Positions 7,607-19,679 are shown, counted from the first letter of the stretch. The stretch is 64,000 nt of DNA from Bifidobacterium saguini DSM 23967 (GCF_000741715.1 NZ_JGZN01000006.1:221653-285652); one strand, 5' to 3'. Notes: generated by a model not told the origin, from the sequence alone. A program made the numbers and translations.

Positions 7607-10484
7607 CGCTCAAGCGCCTGTAAGCGCGGCAGCCAACGATACACTGCTTGTAGTAGATGGTCATTCGCTGGCTTTCCGCGCTTTTTTTGCGCTTCCAGTA
7701 GAGAATTTCAGCACTTCTGAGGGTCAGGCCACCAACGCGGTATGGGGATTCGCCTCCATGCTGTCGCAGGTCATCACCGCGGAACAGCCAACTCGTCTTG
7801 GCGTTGCGTTTGATGTTAAGGGCGGTACCTTCCGCAACACGATGCTGCCGCAGTATAAGGGCACGCGTGAGGCCGCTCCTGAGGAGCTGCTTACCCAGCT
7901 GCCGCTTATTCAGCGCATGCTGAAGGCTTTGGGTGTCACCTATATTGAAAAGCCTGGTTTTGAGGGTGACGATATTATTGCCACGCTTGCCACTATGGGA
8001 GACAAAGCCGGCTACCATACGCTGGTGCTGTCTGGCGATCGCGACGCGTTCCAGCTGGTGGATGACAATGTCACGGTACTGTACCCGGGGCATCACTTCA
8101 AAGATTTGAAGCATATGACCCCACAATCCATCGTGGATAAATACAAGGTCACTCCAGCTCAATACCCTGATCTGGCGGCCTTGCGTGGCGAAACCGCGGA
8201 TAATATTCCCGGAGTGCCGGGCGTGGGCGATGGGTTCGCCGCCAAGTGGATTAATCAGTATGGTTCACTGGAAGGCATTTGCGAACACGCTGATGAAATC
8301 GGCGGTAAGAAGGGCGAAGCCCTGCGCGCCAACATCGATCAGGTGAAGCTCAACCGCAAAGTCAATGCGTTGGTGAGAGATGTCGACCTGGGCATCAGCC
8401 TTGATGATTTGGGCTTCGGCGCCGTTGACACCAAACAAGTCGATGAACTGTTCAAGGAACTTGAATTTGGCGTGCGCACCAAAAGCCGTGTGCTGAAGAC
8501 CTTTAACGCTGGCAGTACGGTAGCCACGTCAACGGCCACCTCCACGTCCACTGATGATGCAGATACTGAGGCCGATGATGATACTGCATTGCAGATTCCG
8601 GATGCGGTGGTCATCGAATCGACCCAGCAGCTTCGTGATTGGATTGCAGCACATCAGGCGACAATCAATGTGCCTGACGATATCGCTGATTTCAGGGCTT
8701 CGGATTATTCAGAATCAGCTGATCGCAGTATTACGTGCGGTAATGCCGTGGCACACGCATGGACGCTGCATGCGTGGGGGAGCGCCCGTCCGGGTCGATC
8801 GACCAGTCAGGCGTTGGCTATTGCCGCTAGTGATTCGGCAGCCATCGTCAACACGCCGGCTGACGCTGCGCTGAATTCGGAACTGGTTCAGGAATTACAG
8901 GAATTCTTGGATTCACAGCATGGGTGCATCATCGTTCATGGATACAAGGAACTGCTGCACATCCTCAAGCAAGTCGGACTCAACATGGATCTGCCCATGT
9001 TCGATACCAAACTTGCCGGATACATCAGCCAGCCAGATTTCCATGCTGATGATTTGCAACAAGCGGCCGAACATTTCCTGGATCTTCATTTCGATCAGGC
9101 GGAACAGCCAACCCAAGGCACGCTTGACTTTGATGAGGAACAGCCGGAAGAGCATCCTGACGAACAGCGTATGCGTGACCTTGCCGTGATTCGTTCGCTC
9201 GCGTTGACCTTGGGCCCTGTACTGGATTCACGTAAGCAGTATTGGCTGATGCGAGCCATCGAATTACCGGTTTCCCAGGTACTTTATGGCATGGAGCATC
9301 TCGGCGCCAAAGTCGATCTTTCCCGCTTGACGAATATGAGGGATCAATTCGCTGCGGATGCTCGCTTCGCCCAAGAGGAGGCGTGGAAACATGCCGGCTC
9401 TGAGATTAATCTGCAAAGTCCCAAGCAGTTGCAAAAAGTACTGTTTGAAGACATGGGTCTAAAGCCCACCAAGCGCACCAAATCAGGCTCGTACACCACG
9501 AATGCTTCCGCATTGCAGGATTTGTATATCAAATCCGTGGATAATGAGCGAGCCAATGGGTTCCTCGGAGCGCTGCTGCGCCACCGTGAAACCAATAAGC
9601 TCAAGCAGATTGTGCAAACGCTGATTGACTCGGTCAATCCCGCTGATGTGCGTATTCATACCACGTTCGAGCAGACGGTTGCCGCTACTGGTCGTTTGAG
9701 CTCGGTGGATCCCAACCTGCAGAACATTCCCAATCGCAATGCTGCAGGCCGTGAAATCCGTGGCGTTTTCGTGCCGGGCGAAGGCTATGAGGCGTTGATG
9801 AGCTGTGATTATTCACAGGTCGAGCTGCGCATCATGGCTGATTTGTCTGGAGATGAGGCGCTGATTGAGGCTTTCCGCTCCGGAGCTGATTTCCATAAGT
9901 ATGTGGCTTCGATGGTCTATAAACTGCCGGTTGAGCAGATTACCGGCGACCAGCGTTCCCATGTGAAGGCAATGAGCTATGGCTTGGCGTACGGTTTGAG
10001 CACGTTTGGTTTGGCGCAGCAGCTCAAGATTGCTCCGCGCGAGGCTGAAGCACTGAAGAATCGATATTTTGATACGTTCGGCAAAGTGCATGATTACCTT
10101 GAATCACTGGTTTCCTCGGCTCGTGAGCAAGGCTATACCGAAACGATGTTCGGTAGGCGCCGCTACTTCCCGGCATTGCGCTCGGTGAACAGGGTGGCTC
10201 GTGATGCCGCCGAGCGAGCTGCATTGAATGCGCCGATTCAGGGTTCTGCCGCGGATATTATGAAGATTGCGATGATTCGTGCCGATCAGGCGCTGAAGGA
10301 TGCGCATGTGCGCAGCCGTATCATTCTGCAGATTCATGACGAACTTGTGGTGGAAATCGCGCCGGGAGAAGCCGAGCAGGTTACCGAACTGGTGAAGAAC
10401 GCTATGGAGCATGCTGTGAATCTTGCCGTGCCGCTGGATGTGTCGTGCGGCATTGGTGCAGACTGGCAGCTTGCCGCGCACTGA
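7596..10484 (+). CDS. polA: DNA polymerase I
   Basis: Repair and Okazaki-processing polymerase, 962 aa. The N-terminal 5'-nuclease domain (about 10-290) shows LLVVDGHSLAFRAFFAL, PGFEGDDIIATLA and the helix-hairpin-helix DNIPGVPGVGDGFAAKWI. The middle domain (about 330-560) lacks the DxE metal ligands of the proofreading exonuclease, so proofreading is probably absent, as in other actinobacterial Pol I. The polymerase domain has motif A MSCDYSQVELRIMADLSGD, motif B RSHVKAMSYGLAYGLS and motif C QIHDELVVE. It starts inside the response regulator gene, so the two are probably translationally coupled. Confidence 0.97.
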   Translation: MSADAQAPVSAAANDTLLVVDGHSLAFRAFFALPVENFSTSEGQATNAVWGFASMLSQVITAEQPTRLGVAFDVKGGTFRNTMLPQYKGTREAAPEELLTQLPLIQRMLKALGVTYIEKPGFEGDDIIATLATMGDKAGYHTLVLSGDRDAFQLVDDNVTVLYPGHHFKDLKHMTPQSIVDKYKVTPAQYPDLAALRGETADNIPGVPGVGDGFAAKWINQYGSLEGICEHADEIGGKKGEALRANIDQVKLNRKVNALVRDVDLGISLDDLGFGAVDTKQVDELFKELEFGVRTKSRVLKTFNAGSTVATSTATSTSTDDADTEADDDTALQIPDAVVIESTQQLRDWIAAHQATINVPDDIADFRASDYSESADRSITCGNAVAHAWTLHAWGSARPGRSTSQALAIAASDSAAIVNTPADAALNSELVQELQEFLDSQHGCIIVHGYKELLHILKQVGLNMDLPMFDTKLAGYISQPDFHADDLQQAAEHFLDLHFDQAEQPTQGTLDFDEEQPEEHPDEQRMRDLAVIRSLALTLGPVLDSRKQYWLMRAIELPVSQVLYGMEHLGAKVDLSRLTNMRDQFAADARFAQEEAWKHAGSEINLQSPKQLQKVLFEDMGLKPTKRTKSGSYTTNASALQDLYIKSVDNERANGFLGALLRHRETNKLKQIVQTLIDSVNPADVRIHTTFEQTVAATGRLSSVDPNLQNIPNRNAAGREIRGVFVPGEGYEALMSCDYSQVELRIMADLSGDEALIEAFRSGADFHKYVASMVYKLPVEQITGDQRSHVKAMSYGLAYGLSTFGLAQQLKIAPREAEALKNRYFDTFGKVHDYLESLVSSAREQGYTETMFGRRRYFPALRSVNRVARDAAERAALNAPIQGSAADIMKIAMIRADQALKDAHVRSRIILQIHDELVVEIAPGEAEQVTELVKNAMEHAVNLAVPLDVSCGIGADWQLAAH

Positions 10485-10520
10485 CAGGTGGATGATAATC
10501 GGTCGGTTACAATAATCGGT

Positions 10521-11423
10521 ATGCCGAATCTCAAGCAAGTCATTGACGTTCTTGAAACACTGTATCCGCTTCGCTATGCCGAACAATGGGATGAACCAGG
10601 ACTGATCGTTGGCGATCTCAGCCATGATGTACACCGCATTGTGTTTGCTGCGGACCCGACTTCAGCCATCGTGGACAAGGCCATTGCGGCTGGCGCTGAC
10701 TTGCTTATCACTCATCACCCGCTGTTTTTCCGTTCGGTGCACGAAGTGGGTGGGCTTGGATTCCGTGGCGATATTGTTCGCAGGCTCTACAATCACGGTT
10801 GCGGATTATGGGTAGGCCATACGAATGCGGATTCGGCATGGCGCGGTGTGGGCCAAGCCGCCGCCGATTATTTTGGGCTCGAACAGCAGCGTCCATTGGT
10901 GCCACTCCAAGACGATCAATCGGAGCATGCGGTTGGATTGGGACGAATCGGTGTATTGCCGGAACCGATGACCTTACGAGATTTCGCTCAGCGCGTATTC
11001 ACTGAAGTATCCGAACATGGCATGGCAACCAAGCTGGGCGTTCAGGTGTGCGGCGATTTGGACGCGGAAGTTCGTAGCGTGGCGGTCCTGCCGGGATCGG
11101 GGGACTCGTTATTCGACGAGGTACGTGCATCTGGTGCGGATGTGTACGTCACCAGTGATTTGAGGCATCATCCGACCACGGATGCCATCGAACAGGCTCG
11201 CTACGAAGCCAGAATGCGCGCCCAAGGCATTCAACTGGGGCAGGGGAGTGCGCAGACCAGGCCATATCTTATTAACACGCCGCATGCGGCCATTGAATCC
11301 ATGTGGTTTAACTATGCGCTGGATGATGTTCCGCAAGCTATTGAGAAAGCTACCGGCGAGCAGGTAAGTGTTGAATGGTTCCATGACACAACCGATCCGT
11401 GGGCACTGAGCATTACCGAATAA
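10521..11423 (+). CDS. Nif3-like/YbgI family dinuclear metal protein
   Basis: A 300-aa protein of the Nif3/DUF34 family, which carries a two-metal site in a toroidal hexamer; its cellular reaction is unsettled (GTP cyclohydrolase 1 type 2-like is a common label). Signature segments are EQWDEPGLIVGD, DLLITHHPLFFR with the metal-binding histidines, GLWVGHTNADSA and, near the end, ADVYVTSDLRHH. Start chosen at MPNLKQVIDVLE, where similarity to the family begins; the frame is open upstream but unconserved. It lies 36 bp after polA, probably in the same transcript. Confidence 0.85.
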   Translation: MPNLKQVIDVLETLYPLRYAEQWDEPGLIVGDLSHDVHRIVFAADPTSAIVDKAIAAGADLLITHHPLFFRSVHEVGGLGFRGDIVRRLYNHGCGLWVGHTNADSAWRGVGQAAADYFGLEQQRPLVPLQDDQSEHAVGLGRIGVLPEPMTLRDFAQRVFTEVSEHGMATKLGVQVCGDLDAEVRSVAVLPGSGDSLFDEVRASGADVYVTSDLRHHPTTDAIEQARYEARMRAQGIQLGQGSAQTRPYLINTPHAAIESMWFNYALDDVPQAIEKATGEQVSVEWFHDTTDPWALSITE

Positions 11424-11472
11424 CCGATTTGAGCAGCTACAGTAGTATGTCGAGCACTCATCAAGGAGGAAT

Positions 11473-12150
11473 ATGTTCGGCCATAGCAAGCAAGAGCAGC
11501 TGGAACATAGGCTGGATCGAAAGCTTAACGCCAGTTCGGACGGCATCGACATGGATGTGCCGGCCGAGGTGTTGAACACCGCCACCGTATACACCGGGCG
11601 TATCTTCCATGTTGATGATATGACTCTCGCATTGACGGATAAGCAGGGCAACAAACATGAGATCAGCCGTCAGGTGTTGCGCCATGCGCCTTGCGTGGTG
11701 ATGCTGGTGCACGACATGTCCACTGACCGCTACTTGATTGAACGCGAATACCGTGCCGGTTCAGACATGTTCGCTTATGGTCTTCCAGCAGGCCTAATGG
11801 ATGAGGGCGAAGACATTCTCGATGCGGCCTTGAGAGAACTGGCCGAAGAAACCGGTGTGGTTCCGGATCGCAATTCGATGGGCGTGGATTACGTGGGTGA
11901 TTTCTACTCCTCGGAAGGCATGACCGACGAATTGGCGCACATTATGGTGCTGCATTTAGGCCCGTTCAAGCATGAGGAACGGCATTTCGACCCGGATGAG
12001 CATGTGGAATCCGCCTGGATTCCTTGGAGTGATCTGGCGGCCACGCGAATCACCGCATCGAATTCAATGATTGCCATCCAACATGAAGCATTGCGTCGTT
12101 TGATTGCCAAACACGCTGACGATGAGAACAAGCCATCCTTGTTCTCCTGA
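11473..12150 (+). CDS. NUDIX hydrolase, ADP-ribose pyrophosphatase-like
   Basis: A 225-aa protein preceded by a strong ribosome site (AAGGAGG, 5 nt from the ATG). The ADP-ribose pyrophosphatase layout is evident: VMLVHDMSTDRYLIEREYRAGSDMFAYGLPAG leads into the box LMDEGEDILDAALRELAEETGVV, which fits GX5EX7REUXEEXGU apart from the first position (Leu-Met where Gly is usual). A conserved YSSEGMTDE segment follows, typical of ADP-ribose enzymes. Unlike the NUDIX protein near 6,000, all three catalytic Glu are present. Probably cotranscribed with the Nif3-like gene. Confidence 0.9.
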   Translation: MFGHSKQEQLEHRLDRKLNASSDGIDMDVPAEVLNTATVYTGRIFHVDDMTLALTDKQGNKHEISRQVLRHAPCVVMLVHDMSTDRYLIEREYRAGSDMFAYGLPAGLMDEGEDILDAALRELAEETGVVPDRNSMGVDYVGDFYSSEGMTDELAHIMVLHLGPFKHEERHFDPDEHVESAWIPWSDLAATRITASNSMIAIQHEALRRLIAKHADDENKPSLFS

Positions 12151-12201
12151 CGTTCAACTCCAACAGACTTTAGTAACACAAGAAAGTGGGATACTAGAAC
12201 T

Positions 12202-14346
<2,145 letters not shown>

Positions 14347-14353
14347 GTAAGGC

Positions 14354-15346
14354 TTATCGCCATATGAAAGGACCCGTTACGTTGTGTAACGGGTCCTTTG
14401 TTGATTTGTCCTGCACGGTCTCACCACGCTTCAACTCACGACTGTTGACCTCGGTGGTGACGGTCGGCTGGAAGTCTCGGCGCACTTCGAACTGGATGTT
14501 CGCTGACTGGGTCTCCGGGTCGGTGGGTTTCAGCAGATCCTGACTGGAGGAGTTGGAGACGGCCACGCGGGGAATCTTACGGGTGATTTGGAAATTGGTC
14601 TTACCATTGCCGGTCGCGGTCCACGGCAGATGTTCCTCGGCACCGGTGGTGGTGCCGGTGATCGTGTAGTCGTTCGATCCGTCGAACTTGGCGACCTTGT
14701 TCAGATCGGTGATGGTATAGGTAGCGCCAGCCACCCAGCGTCCATCGCCGGTCTTGATACCTGGATCGAACGTGCCTTTGCGTTTGCCTTGCATGTACCT
14801 GTAGCTGGCTTGGATGGTGGACGGCATATCGTTCGCTTCGGCCCAGATGGTGGCCGCACGGTTCCTGACTGCGTTGATGTCGCCGCCCACCAGGGTCATC
14901 TTGGTCTTGGCCTCGTTCCACCATGCCTGGTTGCGGTCGAAATGATCGTGGATCGCGTACGCCAGCGCGGCCTGCGTGAGCGCATCACCATCGTTCTGGT
15001 ACTTGTCGACCAGGTAGGCGGCCTTTTTGCCGTCGTCCGTGTCGACCGGTGTCCATGTGCCCTGGTTCTGCCAGTCGTATGGGTTGCTGAACTCCACGCA
15101 GTACTTGTATGGTTTCGAATCGTCCTGCGGTCCCAGGAAGAACGAGCCGGTGCCGACCCACCAGCCGCCCGCGGCGGAACCGCTCATCGGATTCGCGTAA
15201 TAGCCGGGGCCGGCGGCAGCCTGCGCGGTGCCGGCGACGAGCATGCCGCCCGCCAACGTGGCGGCGGAAGCAACGAGCGCGACCGCGGCCTTGCCCAATC
15301 GTTTCAGCAGACCGTGAAAACGCTCAGGATTATCCTTCAATCCCAT
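14354..15346 (-). pseudogene. Exported surface protein with thioester-like domain, 3'-truncated
   Basis: Start taken at MGLKDNPERFHG, with AGAGGAG 7 nt upstream. A long signal peptide follows (AAVALVASAATLAGGMLVAGTAQAA, about residues 15-43). The next region has YCVEFSNP (Cys near 83) and TQAALAYAIHDHF (Gln near 124), reminiscent of the Cys-Gln thioester domains of Gram-positive adhesins. The protein then breaks off after VNSRELKRGETVQDK, where related bifidobacterial proteins continue into further repeat domains and an LPXTG anchor. Here about 15 unrelated residues, read through the glgX terminator, end the frame. No sorting signal remains, so it would be secreted but not anchored, or is dead. 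Confidence 0.7.
14367..14399. terminator. Terminator after glgX, inside the end of the convergent surface-protein frame
   Basis: Perfect 14-bp arms (AAAGGACCCGTTAC / GTAACGGGTCCTTT) with a 5-nt loop and T-rich flanks on both strands. The opposing reading frame runs through it. Confidence 0.85.
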
Positions 15347-15633
15347 ATCGTCTCCTCTAATCAATGTGATTGACGTCAGAAAAACCTCTGACCTTACAGT
15401 GGCGATACTAGCCTCAATATTCGGGTACAGCGCTCCAAACGTTGTAAACAGCCAAAAGAAGCAGGGGAAAAATATCAGCCAAAACCATCAGCAACGTTCA
15501 TGAACCATATTGCGGCCACCCATTGAAATAATTTGCAAACCGCGAAAACCATGCCCAGACTTGAACGTAACGATGGAGGGGAGAACACCCCCCTCCGTCC
15601 AAACCGCATGATATCGAGTCAACCAGGGAAACA

Positions 15634-16623
15634 ATGAGTAAAGGAGAAAAAACGACAATGACAGAGGAAAGCAAAACTCCGGAGAAAGGCACCTCTTCGG
15701 CAGAGAACACTTTAACCGTGGAATCCAATAAGCAGAGACCGAAGTGGCTGATCCCGACCATCGCGGGATGTTGCGCAGTCGTGGTCATCGCGGCTGGTTT
15801 CGGCGGATACGCGGCCTGGTCGAACCATGAACTGGCCGCGGCGAAAGCCTCATGCGCGGCAGCTTCGGAGAAGGTCAGGAAGGCTGCGAACGAGTATAAC
15901 GCCCTGTTGAACGGTGATGCAGTCAAGGCATCGGCCGTCAAAACTGATGAGGTGAAGGACGCGAAAACCGTTGATAGCTTGGAGTCCGCGTTGAAGGAGA
16001 CCGCGCCTGAATACACAGGCTGTGTCGCCGACGACAAGACCGGACTGGATGAGGCCGTCAAGACCCTGAACGATCAGGCGGACTGGTATACGAAACATGA
16101 GAAGACCCTGTCCAAGGCGGTGAAAGCGGTTAACGAGTCGAAGGCGGCGAAGACCCTAGATATCGCGAAATCGAATCTGAAGTCGAAGCTGGATGAGGCA
16201 TCGAAACTTCTGTCGGATTCGGACGGAAAGGTCGCCGATAACTCAACCCGTGACAATCTGAGCAAAACGATTGACGCGGCGAAGAAACTCGCTGACGGGA
16301 ACGATTCCACCAAACTTGACAAGGCACGTCAGGATGTGGATTCGGCGTTGAAAGCCGTGAGTGATTCCATCCAAGCCAAAATGGAGGCAGATGCGCAGGC
16401 TGCCGCCCAAACTGCGGCAGCACAGGCACAATCCTCCTCGAGCGTGGGTTCCAACTATTCCAGGAGTTCCGGATCCAACCGAGGCTATTCGAACGGCGGA
16501 GGATACAGCCGACCCAGCACCAGCGGACAGACGGCACAGACGCAGCAGCCATCGACTGATGATGGATATTTTGATTACACTCTTTGCGGAACATCTGACG
16601 GTAAAGAATTTCAGCCTTGCTGA
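15634..16623 (+). CDS. Membrane-anchored coiled-coil protein of unknown function
   Basis: I do not recognise the family. The 329-aa product has a short charged N-terminus, one membrane helix (LIPTIAGCCAVVVIAAGFGGYAAW, about 39-62), an outer Ala/Lys/Asp-rich helical region (65-250) likely to form coiled coils, a Ser/Gly/Tyr/Gln-rich linker (260-310) and a C-terminal tail with two Cys (YTLCGTSDGKEFQPC) that could form a disulfide. Topology suggests a protein with the bulk outside the membrane. A second in-frame ATG at 15658 has AAAGGAG upstream and may be the true start. The 269-bp gap before it shows nothing recognisable. Confidence 0.75.
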   Translation: MSKGEKTTMTEESKTPEKGTSSAENTLTVESNKQRPKWLIPTIAGCCAVVVIAAGFGGYAAWSNHELAAAKASCAAASEKVRKAANEYNALLNGDAVKASAVKTDEVKDAKTVDSLESALKETAPEYTGCVADDKTGLDEAVKTLNDQADWYTKHEKTLSKAVKAVNESKAAKTLDIAKSNLKSKLDEASKLLSDSDGKVADNSTRDNLSKTIDAAKKLADGNDSTKLDKARQDVDSALKAVSDSIQAKMEADAQAAAQTAAAQAQSSSSVGSNYSRSSGSNRGYSNGGGYSRPSTSGQTAQTQQPSTDDGYFDYTLCGTSDGKEFQPC

Positions 16624-16663
16624 TTATCCGGCTTTCTCTCCTCGCTTTTCGTCCTTACTTTTC

Positions 16664-16697
16664 ATTCCCCTGTATCATTCCTTGGATACAGGGGAAT
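16664..16697 (+). terminator. Terminator of the coiled-coil membrane protein gene
   Basis: Perfect 13-bp arms (ATTCCCCTGTATC / GATACAGGGGAAT) with an 8-nt loop, followed by TTTCG. Confidence 0.85.
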
Positions 16698-16782
16698 TTT
16701 CGTTCACCGCCACGGACGGCGGGTTCCGTCTGCCGCGCCCCGTCGAATCGAATCCTATCTCTGTTGGAGAAACTTTAAGACC

Positions 16783-16823
16783 CATGTGGGTGGAAACAAT
16801 CATGAGTTGTTTCCGCCCACATG
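16783..16823. repeat. 17-bp-arm hairpin in intergenic DNA
   Basis: Arms of 17 bp with one G-T position (CATGTGGGTGGAAACAA / TTGTTTCCGCCCACATG) around TCATGAG. No T-run follows. It lies in a gene-poor stretch (16,624-17,543) that otherwise holds one terminator and one gene remnant. Confidence 0.7.
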
Positions 16824-16969
16824 CCGATTCCGGCTTAACGGGGCCGAAAGTGCCCTCTGATGCTTGAAAACATTGAGGGCAAGCATTTCCTGTTCATTAT
16901 CCTAAATCAGTGGAAACGGTTATTGCGTTTGCGAACAGCGTATGAAAGGAGCCGGAGGGTGACCATGTT

Positions 16970-17252
16970 ATGAAAGATTGGTAAATGGTATAACCGTTAC
17001 CAGTTCATCATGTGGAGTTTGGGTGTCATTACCGCGGTTGCCGCTCCTCTGATCGGCTATATCTCCTATTGCCTTGGTGTGAGCGATCAGCATGCGGAAC
17101 TGTTGGCGGACAGTCCCGAATATGCGAACGACACGGTGACTGTGAACCTGTTGCAATGGTTGACCGGGCAAACGCAAACCGTCGGTCGGATTCTCGGCAT
17201 CATCGCCATCATCGGAATACAGAGTGCAGTGGTTGCTCTTTGTTCAGGTTGA
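16970..17252 (+). pseudogene. Remnant of a small membrane protein gene
   Basis: A clear Shine-Dalgarno (AAAGGAG, then GGAGGG) precedes ATG-AAA-GAT-TGG-TAA. The +1 frame directly continues with KWYNRYQFIMWSLGVITAVAAPLIGYISYCLGV, a plausible membrane protein, and later LLGIIAIIGIQ-like hydrophobic sequence before a stop at 17,252. A single-base frameshift near 16,982 would explain this. The family is not recognised; it could also be a short intact gene starting at the ATG at 17,010. Confidence 0.45.
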
Positions 17253-17507
17253 TTCCGATAGACGCACTTGCTATTTGATTGGCCGTCTCACTGATTCCGA
17301 TTTTCTCGAGAATCCGTTTGCACTGTCCTTGATTTGGTGATGTGTCCTCGGATAAGAGGAATACCGAGGGAATACCCCCCCAGCGACTTGGAGCCTTACC
17401 TTTGCGGGATAAAGCGTTATTTGTTATGACAAAACCAATGTCATCATCCGATGGTCTGTGGTCATTGTTACTCAGTGTTGTCATCGGCCCGTTCAGGGGT
17501 AAAAGTA

Positions 17508-17540
17508 AAACCCCTACTTCCCAAGCGGGAGTAGGGGTTT
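17508..17540 (-). terminator. Terminator of tRNA-Pro
   Basis: Arms AAACCCCTACT / AGTAGGGGTTT (11 bp) just downstream of the minus-strand tRNA, followed on that strand by a T-rich run. Confidence 0.85.
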
Positions 17541-17543
17541 CGG

Positions 17544-17617
17544 TCGGGCTAGCGGGATTTGAACCCACGACATCCTGCTCCCAAAGCAGGCGCGCTACCA
17601 AACTGCGCTATAGCCCG
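17544..17617 (-). tRNA. tRNA-Pro (TGG)
   Basis: Reads CGGGCTA/TAGCCCG acceptor stem, anticodon stem CCTGC/GCAGG and loop TTTGGGA, giving anticodon TGG (proline). D and T arms are regular, with GTTCAAAT in the T loop. Confidence 0.96.
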
Positions 17618-17838
17618 TATGCTGTAAAACCTTGAACCAGTTTCACGGCACAAACCAACATTGTACATTATGGGTGGACCGGGACACGGGATACAATGTC
17701 ATGTTGGACATGAATTGCTCACATAATGGGGCAAATGGTGTTGAACGCCGGCAACTCTGGCTGATACAGCCATTGCATGCTTAGGTAGAGAGCAACGGAT
17801 ATCGGCAAGATTGAATCATCGGAGGTACGGAGGGAATC

Positions 17839-19011
17839 ATGGGCCGTCATCAGCGTTCGGAAACATCCGGACTGATTTCCTTCGTCATCTGCGCTGCAGT
17901 AGGCGCTGTCGCCATGAATTTCTACATGGAATACGCACCAGCTATCTGGCAGTTGACGCAACGACGTTTCATGGTATGCGCTGGCATTGTTGCGGCCTGT
18001 GGCGTGATTTCCTTCATTGTTGGTTACTCCCGCAAATCAAAGTCATTGAACCTCAAAAACGGCTGGCTGGCTCCCATCCGACGCGTTGTGGAAATCGTGG
18101 CACTCTCCGTGGTATACGGTTCCACCATATTCCTTTCCTCATTCGCGCTCATCGGCGCAGCGAACGACATGATGGGTAACGCCATTTTCGCCGGCTACAT
18201 TTCCAGCGTATGTGCTGGCTTCGCCGGGGTAGTGGGATACATGACGTTCGTGCAGGCGGAAATGATGAACGCCAAAACCATCGCCAGCCTGTTGCCGTTC
18301 TTTGTCATCTCCGGTGTGGTCACCGCAGGAGTCACCACCGATGACCCATACTGGTATCACAATAACTTCTCCCAGCTGGGCGATCGCACCACGTTCGCGG
18401 CGCGCATGTTCAACTCCACGCTGATGCTGGCCGGCACCTGCATCATCATCGTCAGCTACTTCGCCATCTCCGAGCTCGTCACCACCGAACGACTGCAACG
18501 CCTCTGGCATGACCGCACCAAAACCGACCCAAACCGCGGCTACATGATCCCGCATTTCATGGCCCGCATCGGCGTGCTCTCCGTACTGCTTACCATCTCC
18601 GGCCTCGCCTTCATCGGCATTGGCGCATTCCGCTACACGCCGCATAACCTCATGCACAATATTTGCGCCAAAGGTCTGCCGTTCGTCATGCTGCTCCTGT
18701 TTGTACTACTGCCGTGGCTCGCTCCACGCATCTCCAAAGCCGTGATGGTCGCCTCCGATCTGGCAGCACTGGTGTGCGCCGCATTCTGGGCCAACATGAT
18801 GATGGGACACAATACACTCACCAACGTGGAAGCGCTCGCCGGCCTCATGTTCCTCGGCTGGTTCATCGTATTCTCCCGCCAAATCGCCGCTATCGAGGCA
18901 GACCGAGTGGAAGCACAGCTCCTGCACGCGCAAATGATGGAAAACGGCATGGAACAACATGATGGCGCACAAGAGACGGAAATCGAGTCCCGCATCGCCT
19001 CCGATCGCTGA
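17839..19011 (+). CDS. DUF998-like polytopic membrane protein
   Basis: A 390-aa membrane protein with about eight to nine hydrophobic helices. The segment DDPYWYHNNFSQLGDRTTFAARMFNSTLMLAGTCII resembles the conserved core of DUF998 proteins (HxxFSxLG, then N.xL...G). The function of the family is unknown. The C-terminal 60 residues are charged and probably cytosolic. It appears to be a single gene, ending about 100 bp before the DJ-1/PfpI gene. A weak ribosome site (GGAGGTACGGAGGGAATC) precedes the ATG. Confidence 0.75.
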   Translation: MGRHQRSETSGLISFVICAAVGAVAMNFYMEYAPAIWQLTQRRFMVCAGIVAACGVISFIVGYSRKSKSLNLKNGWLAPIRRVVEIVALSVVYGSTIFLSSFALIGAANDMMGNAIFAGYISSVCAGFAGVVGYMTFVQAEMMNAKTIASLLPFFVISGVVTAGVTTDDPYWYHNNFSQLGDRTTFAARMFNSTLMLAGTCIIIVSYFAISELVTTERLQRLWHDRTKTDPNRGYMIPHFMARIGVLSVLLTISGLAFIGIGAFRYTPHNLMHNICAKGLPFVMLLLFVLLPWLAPRISKAVMVASDLAALVCAAFWANMMMGHNTLTNVEALAGLMFLGWFIVFSRQIAAIEADRVEAQLLHAQMMENGMEQHDGAQETEIESRIASDR

Positions 19012-19109
19012 TCGCTGATGCATTATCGTTATGTTCTTTGCTGGCTCAACCACCAACGATGACGCATAATAGATTGCGGAAAACAAGCCACTGCGATCAA
19101 GGAGGAACT

Positions 19110-19658
19110 ATGGCTGTTGAGAACGCCAAGGTACTGATCATCGTCAACAACTGGGGTATTGAGGAAACCGAACTGACCCGCCCGCTGCGCGATCTGAAGG
19201 CAGCCGGCGCCCAGGTGACGCTTGCCGCCACCACGCTCGACCCATGCGAAACCGTGCAGCACGACCGCTACGAAGGCGAAACCCTGACCCCAGATGCACG
19301 CCTCGCCGACGTACAGGCCGCCGATTATGACCTGCTGGTGGTCCCCGGTGGCACCTGCAACGTCGACCGCATCCGTGTGAACGAAGACGCCATCACCCTG
19401 GCACAGGAATTCGCCCACGAAGGCAAGCCGATCGCCGCTATCTGCCACGGTGCATGGCTGCTGGTCAACGCTGATCTGATTGAAGGCAAAACCGCATCTC
19501 CATGCCGCTACATTGCAGCCGACATCGAGAACGCAGGCGGCCACTATGTCGACAAGCAGCTGACCGTTGATGACGCAAATGGCTGGAAACTCATCACCTC
19601 CCGTAAGCCCGACGATCTGGACTACTTCGTCGCTGCTATCAAGGAAGCACTCGCCTGA
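19110..19658 (+). CDS. DJ-1/PfpI family protein
   Basis: A 182-aa class I glutamine amidotransferase-fold protein. The nucleophile elbow AICHGAW places the reactive Cys at about residue 112, and an acidic residue in IEETEL near the N-terminus fits the family's Glu that lowers the Cys pKa. YDLLVVPGG is the matching strand. Members act as proteases, glyoxalases or protein deglycases, so the substrate is unknown. AAGGAGG lies 5 nt before the ATG. A 13-bp-arm terminator follows. Confidence 0.9.
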   Translation: MAVENAKVLIIVNNWGIEETELTRPLRDLKAAGAQVTLAATTLDPCETVQHDRYEGETLTPDARLADVQAADYDLLVVPGGTCNVDRIRVNEDAITLAQEFAHEGKPIAAICHGAWLLVNADLIEGKTASPCRYIAADIENAGGHYVDKQLTVDDANGWKLITSRKPDDLDYFVAAIKEALA

Positions 19659-19679
19659 ATTAGCTCCTGAACAGCCAGT

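Noticed and set aside
17209..17601. Minus-strand gene overlapping tRNA-Pro
   Set aside because: The frame runs through the tRNA and its terminator; only its middle looks protein-like and no start is supported.
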